Position numbers and translations under genes: made by a program. The notes beneath the pieces were generated by a model. The model was given only the letters and a program-made list of their open reading frames with translations. It searched no databases and was not told the DNA's origin. Positions 61,457 to 64,000 of a DNA stretch of 64,000 nucleotides are shown here, piece by piece. This stretch comes from Rheinheimera sp. (GTDB taxonomy: Bacteria; Pseudomonadota; Gammaproteobacteria; Enterobacterales; Alteromonadaceae), in contig DPJG01000018.1 of assembly GCA_003543135.1 (NCBI GenBank), forward strand, positions 124,001 through 188,000, read 5' to 3'. The first letter of the stretch is position 1. Each line of letters begins with the position of its first letter.

Positions 61457-64000
61457 ATGATGTCGCGGAATAAACGTCTGATAATGATTCAGTTTTCTTA
61501 TCTGTTGTTTTCAAAGTGGTTATCAAAGTTATTATCAAGCTTGCTGGCAAAGCCCCTGTCACTGCTGTCAGGCTGCGCCCTGCTGCTGAGTCTGCAAACA
61601 CCCCTTTATGCCGCACATCCACCACTGCGTTACCAGTCGCTGGCCGATGATTTGATCAATGCGCCTGTCACCAGTTATGGCCTGACTTCGGATCAACAGG
61701 GTTTTATCTGGATGGCTAATCAGCTGGATGGTTTGCAGCGCTTTGATGGTTATCAGCTGCATACTTTTGCTTTTGCGCCCTCTCAACTGCACAACTTGCC
61801 GCCAAGTATCAGCGCTGTGCAGATAGATAAAAAAAACCGGGTTTGGGTTGGCAGCTGGGGCCATGGCCTTGGCATGTGGTCGGCCGACCGGCAACATTTC
61901 AGCCACTGGCCAGCTCCACAGAGCGCGCCCGGTTATCAGGCGCTTCCCCCGGTTCAAGCTCCGCTGCTGGCGCCACAAGGTGAATTAACCCAGGTGCAGT
62001 CATTATTTGCCGATCAGCAGCAACGGCTTTGGGTGGGGACCACAGCCGGTCTGTATTATCTCGACGCCCAGGACAGACCAAAACAACTCAGTCATTTGAT
62101 CACACAGCAGTTGGCGGGGCTGAGGTTCTGGCAAATCCGCCAGTCTGATGATCAGCGTCTGTGGTTGGCCACTTCCGCCGGTTTATTTGAACTGAGCCAT
62201 GATTTAACCGACTTAAGACGCTGGACCGCCAGCGCCATGCCACCTTTTGATCACAATCAACGCAATCTGGAAGTCAGGACAGTGTTACCGGTCAAAGACG
62301 GTGTCTGGTTTGCCACCAGCGAAGCTTTGTATTTTCTTGACCATAAAAAACAGCAGTTACGGCCACTGGCGGCGCCCCAACTGGCGCTGGCGCGTATTCA
62401 TAAACTCACCCAGCTGCGCGATGGCTCCATACTGATTGGCAGTGGCAATGGTTTGTATCAGCTTAAAGCGGCTTTTAGTTACCGCCAGCAACTAGATAAG
62501 CTGATGGATGCACTGGATGTCCGTGACATGTTGCAGGACCACAATGGGTTGTTGTGGGTAGCCAGTCGCAACAGAGGTGTTTTTAAACTGCAACTGTCGC
62601 CGCCCCAATTTAGTTTGTTGCACGATGCTCAGGAAAAAAACTGGTTTGAACCCGGCCTGCACCGTATTGCCAGCCAGCTATACCATCAGGGTGTCTTGTG
62701 GCTCGGTTTAGAAAATGAAGTACTGAGTTATCACCTTGAACAACAACAATGGCAACAACATCGTTTCCCGGCAGAAGCACTGGTCAAACTGGTACAGGGA
62801 CTGGCCGCCGACAGCAGCGGTAAGTTGTACGCTGCCACCGACAAAGGTTTGTTCAGCCTGCAAGGACGCAAAGGTTTTGTCGCCGAAGAGGCGCCTTTTG
62901 CCATCCATCCACAGCTGAAGCAACAAAGTATTATGGCGCTGAGTTTTAGCCCGGACGGTATGCTCAATGTCGCGATATGGCAACAAGGTTTATTGCGCTG
63001 GCATCCGGATAAACCCGACCAGAGTGCCGTATTGCACCCTGTTGCCACCGGCATTGGCAATTCTATCTTACAGATAGTGCCTGTTGATCACATCTTGTGG
63101 CTGGTCAGCAGCAACAGTGGCTTGTACCGGCTCGACACTGAAGATGACAGCCTGCGGCATTTTTCCACCTCCGCCAGCTCAGTGCCGCAGTTACCTTCCA
63201 TGTATTTGCCCTGCGCCTGGTCCGACAGCACCAGTCAGGTGTGGTTATGCAGCGATCTTGGGTTGTTAAAACTGGATTTACCCAGCAACAGATTACAACA
63301 ATTTACCAGCAGCAGTGGGTTGCCCGACCCAAGAGTGATTGCCATTGCTGCATCCCCGGCCCAGCCGGAACTGATCAGCAAATCCGGCAAAACAATAAAA
63401 CAACAAAACCAGCTTCCTGCGTTATGGCTGGTTACCAGGCGCGGCCTGGCCGAGCTTGACCGCAACAGCATGCAAATTCGCAGTTACACCGATTTAGACG
63501 GTATCACCCCCTTATTGCTGGAACAAAGAACGCTCAGTGCTGATGGCAATGGCCGTTTTTATCTGGGCAGTGGTCAGGGGGTGCTGAGCTTTATTCCGCA
63601 AAAGCTGTCGGCACAACACAGCACAGCCCCCCTGGTGCTGACCAGATTACAGCTTGACCGGCAAAGTGTGTGGCAAGTACCTGACGCCGCGATGCGCCCA
63701 CTCAGGGTTGCGCCCGGCAGCAAAAATCTGCAGTTTTATTTTAGCCTGCTCGATTATCAGCATAACCGCCATCAGTACCGCTATCGTTTATTGGGGCTGG
63801 ATGAGCAGTGGCAGCACAATGGCCATCAGCATAGTGTGAGTTTTAGCAATCTGGCTCCAGGCCACTATCAGCTGGAAGTCGAAGTGACCGGCAGCCGGCA
63901 AAACACCGCCCCACTGCGCATTCAGTTTGAAGTTGAACGGCACTGGTGGCAATACAAACTGTTGTGGCTGCTGGCTGCGCTGACGGCACTGGTGTTTTAT
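61457..64000 (+). CDS. two-component-propeller sensor protein (N-terminal part, cut by window edge)
   Basis: The frame runs open from ATG 61457 to the last base (848 codons). An N-terminal hydrophobic segment (about SLLSGCALLLSLQTPLYAA, ending near 53) is a signal peptide. Then come many Reg_prop repeats forming two beta-propellers: GFIWMANQLDGLQRFDGY, RVWVGSWGHGLGMW, QRLWVGTTAGLYYL, RLWLATSAGLFEL, GLLWVASRNRGVFKL. From about 760 a Y_Y_Y-type domain follows (YRYRLLGLDEQW, FSNLAPGHYQLEV) and a membrane helix begins at the very end (YKLLWLLAALTALVFY). The missing C-terminus would be a histidine kinase, diguanylate cyclase or regulator domain; which one cannot be seen. Confidence 0.9.
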   Translation, partial: MMSRNKRLIMIQFSYLLFSKWLSKLLSSLLAKPLSLLSGCALLLSLQTPLYAAHPPLRYQSLADDLINAPVTSYGLTSDQQGFIWMANQLDGLQRFDGYQLHTFAFAPSQLHNLPPSISAVQIDKKNRVWVGSWGHGLGMWSADRQHFSHWPAPQSAPGYQALPPVQAPLLAPQGELTQVQSLFADQQQRLWVGTTAGLYYLDAQDRPKQLSHLITQQLAGLRFWQIRQSDDQRLWLATSAGLFELSHDLTDLRRWTASAMPPFDHNQRNLEVRTVLPVKDGVWFATSEALYFLDHKKQQLRPLAAPQLALARIHKLTQLRDGSILIGSGNGLYQLKAAFSYRQQLDKLMDALDVRDMLQDHNGLLWVASRNRGVFKLQLSPPQFSLLHDAQEKNWFEPGLHRIASQLYHQGVLWLGLENEVLSYHLEQQQWQQHRFPAEALVKLVQGLAADSSGKLYAATDKGLFSLQGRKGFVAEEAPFAIHPQLKQQSIMALSFSPDGMLNVAIWQQGLLRWHPDKPDQSAVLHPVATGIGNSILQIVPVDHILWLVSSNSGLYRLDTEDDSLRHFSTSASSVPQLPSMYLPCAWSDSTSQVWLCSDLGLLKLDLPSNRLQQFTSSSGLPDPRVIAIAASPAQPELISKSGKTIKQQNQLPALWLVTRRGLAELDRNSMQIRSYTDLDGITPLLLEQRTLSADGNGRFYLGSGQGVLSFIPQKLSAQHSTAPLVLTRLQLDRQSVWQVPDAAMRPLRVAPGSKNLQFYFSLLDYQHNRHQYRYRLLGLDEQWQHNGHQHSVSFSNLAPGHYQLEVEVTGSRQNTAPLRIQFEVERHWWQYKLLWLLAALTALVFY

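Overview
The window is chromosomal DNA of a gammaproteobacterium. Gene content and order match the Alteromonadales/Chromatiaceae group: nrdR-ribDE-ribBA, yafS/gloB/mltD, psp-sap-ycjXF near tyrR, and ppiD-hupB-lon-clpX-clpP-tig are all conserved blocks. The combination with single-operon homogentisate, hydroxyproline and 5-oxoproline catabolism suggests a Rheinheimera-like heterotroph. The genus is an inference from memory; no search was run. Most of the window is dense, ordinary core genome with short spacers and clear Rho-independent terminators.

Layout. 1-5.4 kb: riboflavin operon (ribBA cut by the left edge, ribE, ribD) led by nrdR, then glyA, then a divergent dinB with a textbook SOS box. 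5.6-14.4 kb: cold-shock protein, DEAD-box helicase, yaiL, a small membrane protein, a GNAT, yaiI, yafS/gloB/mltD and an HDOD signalling pair. 14.6-23.2 kb: aromatic amino acid catabolism (maiA, fahA, hmgA, hppD, tyrR, phhB, phhA) with TyrR-box-like sites, plus methionine gamma-lyase behind its own 24-bp dyad. 23.2-33.6 kb: envelope stress and peptide uptake (ycjF, ycjX, pspCBA divergent from pspF, which is translationally coupled to sapABCDF). 33.7-43.0 kb: protein quality control (ppiD, hupB, lon with a heat-shock promoter, clpX, clpP, tig) and a rimI-like acetyltransferase.

43.3-53.5 kb holds two scavenging modules. pxpA-DUF969-DUF979-pcp releases, imports and opens pyroglutamate, but pxpB and pxpC are absent here. 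hypO/hypD-hypRE-hypH plus a GntR-type regulator converts trans-4-hydroxy-L-proline to 2-oxoglutarate; a perfect 12-bp GntR-like palindrome sits in the divergent promoter region. A polysaccharide deacetylase lies between them. Together with the Phe/Tyr and Met pathways this points to life on peptides, possibly collagen-like ones (inference).

53.5-55.8 kb is the only clearly accessory stretch. It encodes a secreted protein built from a duplicated module of about 173 residues (a FEWVP-starting domain plus a chitobiase-C-terminal-like domain) that ends abruptly inside an Rhs-core sequence. The gene is preceded by a perfect 15-bp inverted repeat and followed by low-complexity DNA with only gene scraps. 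This is the best candidate for something undescribed. 55.8-64 kb: Kef-type antiporter, a DUF1289 protein, a large periplasmic beta-propeller/amidohydrolase fusion, and a two-component-propeller sensor that runs off the right edge. No rRNA, tRNA, CRISPR array, insertion sequence or prophage was seen.
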